A stretch of 64,000 bases of DNA from Marinobacterium ramblicola. Its GTDB lineage: Bacteria > Pseudomonadota > Gammaproteobacteria > Pseudomonadales > Balneatricaceae. Location of the stretch: the NCBI RefSeq assembly GCF_019084545.1, contig NZ_JAHREP010000002.1, forward strand, positions 48,229 through 112,228. The letters run 5' to 3'. The translations under genes and the position numbers were made by a program. How positions within the stretch are numbered: position 1 is the first letter of the stretch; every line of letters starts with the position of its first letter. Below the pieces are notes generated by a model. The model did not search any database, had not been told where the DNA came from, and was given only the letters and a program-made list of their open reading frames with translations. Shown piece by piece: positions 61,604 through 64,000 of this stretch.

Positions 61604-63727
61604 CTAGCGCTCTTCGAAGTAGTCGTAATCCATCGTCTCGCGCGGTGGCTGCAGGTAGTAGCCCTGGATCCGCTGGATGCCGCAGCGGAACAGTTTGCTG
61701 ATCACGCGTGTGTTTTCCACCAGCGGTGCGATCACGATAAGGCCATGGCTCAGCGTCGGCTCCAGTTGCTCCTGCAGCGCTTTGATGCTGAGATCGCCGC
61801 TCTCCAGATCCTGTATATAGGCGCCGTCGAGTTTGAGGTAGTTGGCGTTGACCTCGGCGAATACGCGGTGGGAGTTGGGTGAGCTGCCAAAATGCTTGAT
61901 GCAGAGGTTGCACTCCATGGCGCGCACCTTGTCGGCAAACTGCTTGGCATACTCCAGCTCGGTGGCAGCATCGGTTTCGCTGATCTGGAATACCAGCAGG
62001 TCCGGCGGTATATGCAGCTCCTCCAGCTGGCTGGCGAACCAGGTCAGCAGTGAGCGACTGCGCAGGGTGCGGCCGGCGATATTGATGAACAAGCGGTTGC
62101 GGTGGCCCTTGTCCAGCTCCTCGCGCAGCAGTTGCAGCGAGCGTTCCAGCACCCAGCGATCCATCTTGACCATCACCTCGCTCTGCTCGACTTCGGTCAG
62201 GAAGATGTTGGGAGTCAGTGCATCGTCGTTATGATCCAGCATGCGGATCAGCACCTCGTATTCGTGCACCTCCTCCTCTTCACCCAGGGACACCACGGGC
62301 TGAAACAGCATCTTCAAGCGACTGTCGGTGATCGCATTGAGTATGCGCTTGATCGCATCCTCGTCCTGCTGCGGGTGAATCGGTTTCTGGACATGGAACA
62401 GGGCGCAGCCATTGCCGTCGACCAGCTCGTCAGCCGCTTTGTGCGCACGCTGAATCAGCTCGCTGGCCGGTGGTGAGCTGTCGTTGATGGTCACGATGCC
62501 GACGGAACAGGTACTGGACAGGGTGCTCTGCTCGTAGGGGACCTTCAGCTCACCGATCTGACGGAACAGTTTGCGGCCGATCTTCTGGGCATTCTCGGCG
62601 TCGGCATGCTGAAACAGGACGATAAAGCTGTCGTCCTCGAAACGGCATACCAGGTGGGGCTCGGTGAACGCCTTTTCGAGTCGGCTGGCGATCGATTTTA
62701 GTAGCGTATTGGCCGCCTCCCCGCCCAGCTCGGCCAGCAGGTGGCGATATTGATCCAGGCGAACGTAGAGCAGATGAGCGTCATGACCGCCAGAGAGTGC
62801 CCGCTGTGCCGTCTCATCCAGGCGCTGCATCAGGAAGGTGCCGTTTTTGAGTCCGGTCAGTGCATCTTCGTCCCGGTGCTCGGCGCTGTCGAGGAACAGT
62901 TCATTATCGGGGTGGATCGTCATCGACAGGCTGATATGGCCAAGGAAGCGACAGGTCTGCAGCTGCACCTCGGCGCTGAAACTGCTGCTATCGGAGCGGA
63001 CGATCCGCAAGCCCAGCCTGAGGTCGACCGGCTCATTCTGCTCGAAATGAGCGGACAGCTTCTCGTGTACCTCACCGCGCTGTTCCGGGATCAACAGTTG
63101 ATCGAGCGTGGTGCCCTGCAGCTGCGATGCGCGCTCGTACCCCAGCAGCTCAACCAGGCTGTCGTTGGCGAATTCGAGCTTGGCGTTGTGCAGGTAGCCG
63201 ATGGCGCTGCGGGAGCTGACTACCTGTTCGTGGACATGGCGCTCGGTGATCTCAAGCATGGTTTCGGTCTGGCGCAGGCGGCGACGGGTATCCAGCGCTT
63301 GAAGCTGCTGATGTACCACGTGCAGCAGAAGCTCGCCCGGGCGCTCCGGCAAAAGCGCCTGGATCCCCTCCTTGAAGGCGCGCAGCTGTGCCGCTTCGGA
63401 GGTGTCGGCGCTGAGCTCGATCACCGGCACATCCTTATCCTGATGGTGCAGTAACTGGACGACGGCCTGGGGGTTGAGCTCAGGATTGGTGTGCGTGCTG
63501 CATAGCAGTAGATCCCAGGAGCGCTGGCTCAGTATCTGCGAGAGCTCTTCGCGGTTTTCGATGCGGCGGCCGCGGGGAGAGAGTCGGCCGGTGCGTATCA
63601 AGGACAGCAGCGGGTCAACTTCGTGGCTTTCGAAACCGACAAAAATGATATTGATCGTACTGCGTTTGTGTGTACCGGCTGCGAGTCTGTCAAACGCGCC
63701 ATAGGCCGATTCTGATGCAGTTATCAT
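61604..63727 (-). CDS. FimX-like degenerate GGDEF/EAL c-di-GMP receptor
   Basis: A 707-residue cytoplasmic protein laid out like FimX: an N-terminal receiver-like domain (INIIFVGFESHEVDPLLSLI), a PAS domain with a short coiled coil, GGDEF-like and EAL-like domains. The GGDEF motif is replaced by FEDDSF, so it should not make c-di-GMP. The EAL motif is EVL, the usual IDDFG is IKHFGSS and the later catalytic context (PLVENTRVI) is altered, so it should not hydrolyse it either. It probably binds c-di-GMP and controls type IV pilus assembly or twitching; no pilus gene is in the window. The receiver-like domain has no clear phospho-Asp pocket. Confidence 0.85.
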   Translation of the reverse strand: MITASESAYGAFDRLAAGTHKRSTINIIFVGFESHEVDPLLSLIRTGRLSPRGRRIENREELSQILSQRSWDLLLCSTHTNPELNPQAVVQLLHHQDKDVPVIELSADTSEAAQLRAFKEGIQALLPERPGELLLHVVHQQLQALDTRRRLRQTETMLEITERHVHEQVVSSRSAIGYLHNAKLEFANDSLVELLGYERASQLQGTTLDQLLIPEQRGEVHEKLSAHFEQNEPVDLRLGLRIVRSDSSSFSAEVQLQTCRFLGHISLSMTIHPDNELFLDSAEHRDEDALTGLKNGTFLMQRLDETAQRALSGGHDAHLLYVRLDQYRHLLAELGGEAANTLLKSIASRLEKAFTEPHLVCRFEDDSFIVLFQHADAENAQKIGRKLFRQIGELKVPYEQSTLSSTCSVGIVTINDSSPPASELIQRAHKAADELVDGNGCALFHVQKPIHPQQDEDAIKRILNAITDSRLKMLFQPVVSLGEEEEVHEYEVLIRMLDHNDDALTPNIFLTEVEQSEVMVKMDRWVLERSLQLLREELDKGHRNRLFINIAGRTLRSRSLLTWFASQLEELHIPPDLLVFQISETDAATELEYAKQFADKVRAMECNLCIKHFGSSPNSHRVFAEVNANYLKLDGAYIQDLESGDLSIKALQEQLEPTLSHGLIVIAPLVENTRVISKLFRCGIQRIQGYYLQPPRETMDYDYFEER

Positions 63728-63822
63728 GGTCCTGGGTGACTCCGGTGCTTCTCAATCCTGGCGTACATACTAACCCGACATAAAGCCGATGTCAGGATGA
63801 AGTGGGCTGCTTGGATGAGAAT

Positions 63823-63897
63823 TGGCAGGGGTAGTAGGATTCGAACCTACGCATACTGGAATCAGAATCCAGTGCCTTACCGCTTGGCGATACCCCT
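63823..63897 (-). tRNA. tRNA-Gln (anticodon CTG)
   Basis: The minus strand folds as a 75-nt tRNA. The acceptor AGGGGTA pairs with TACCCCT, followed by encoded GCCA. The anticodon loop TTCTGAT in stem CTGGA/TCCAG gives CTG, and the T-arm is GTAGGTTCGAATCCTAC. It sits 21 bp from the next tRNA, in the same orientation. Confidence 0.96.
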
Positions 63898-63918
63898 GTA
63901 GCATTCCGCTGTGGGAAA

Positions 63919-63995
63919 TGGTGGCAATAGCGGGACTCGAACCTGCGACCCACGCATTATGAATGCGTTGCTCTAACCAACTGAGCTATATTGCC
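63919..63995 (-). tRNA. tRNA-Met (anticodon CAT, elongator type)
   Basis: The minus strand folds as a 77-nt tRNA. The acceptor GGCAATA pairs with TATTGCC, followed by encoded ACCA. TAGCTCAGTTGGTTAGAGC forms the D-arm, and the anticodon loop TTCATAA in stem ACGCA/TGCGT gives CAT. The paired acceptor end (G1-C72) and D-arm fit elongator rather than initiator tRNA. With tRNA-Gln it is probably one transcript, with a promoter beyond the window. Confidence 0.93.
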
Positions 63996-64000
63996 ACACT

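Overview
The window looks like chromosomal DNA of a GC-rich gammaproteobacterium, most likely a sulfur-oxidising one. The rlpA–dacA–dat–ybeD–lipB–lipA block, the recC-recB-recD operon, the queA–tgt–yajC–secD–secF run and rnr are typical of Gammaproteobacteria. A tsdB-tsdA pair (thiosulfate dehydrogenase and its cytochrome partner) points to thiosulfate use. The genus cannot be fixed from the sequence alone.

Layout. 1-4395: cell-wall and lipoate genes. 4861-12557: two large c-di-GMP enzymes flanking a FabI-type enoyl-ACP reductase. 12847-22062: RecBCD. 22131-24519: a SulP anion permease with a universal stress protein. 24901-27536: tsdBA and two small membrane-anchored unknowns. 27547-33630: a minus-strand cluster reading 30-aa membrane peptide > TonB-dependent receptor > periplasmic binding protein > hybrid histidine kinase, which looks like a ligand uptake/sensing unit. 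33664-34990: mostly decayed DNA with a broken GGDEF gene and one short unknown gene. 34991-37928: a complete TRAP transporter.

The accessory part is 38087-44843. It is a ~6.75 kb integrated element bounded by a 15-bp direct repeat that matches the 3' end of tRNA-Leu(CAA). It carries a tyrosine integrase, an AlpA-like regulator, a replication-type DNA-binding gene, an AT-rich non-coding region with four palindromic iterons spaced 22/33/22 bp, and ten small tightly packed genes. One of these is a DUF5681 protein of the kind found beside phage terminases, and one has a capsid-protease-like motif. No capsid, tail, large terminase or lysis gene is visible. I read it as a candidate undescribed phage satellite or small integrative element, and it is the strongest novelty candidate here.

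44830-63997: core functions resume with tRNA-Leu, a 7TMR-DISM diguanylate cyclase, a RoxA-like dihaem protein paired with a catalase-like protein, queA-tgt, yajC-secD-secF, rnr, a DedA–PAP2 fusion, serB, a degenerate FimX-like GGDEF/EAL protein, then tRNA-Gln and tRNA-Met. Four intact c-di-GMP proteins plus one remnant make second-messenger signalling the recurring theme. One enzyme carries a periplasmic c-type haem motif and has a perfect FNR/ANR box upstream, suggesting a redox or oxygen link. No CRISPR array, rRNA or intact insertion sequence was seen.
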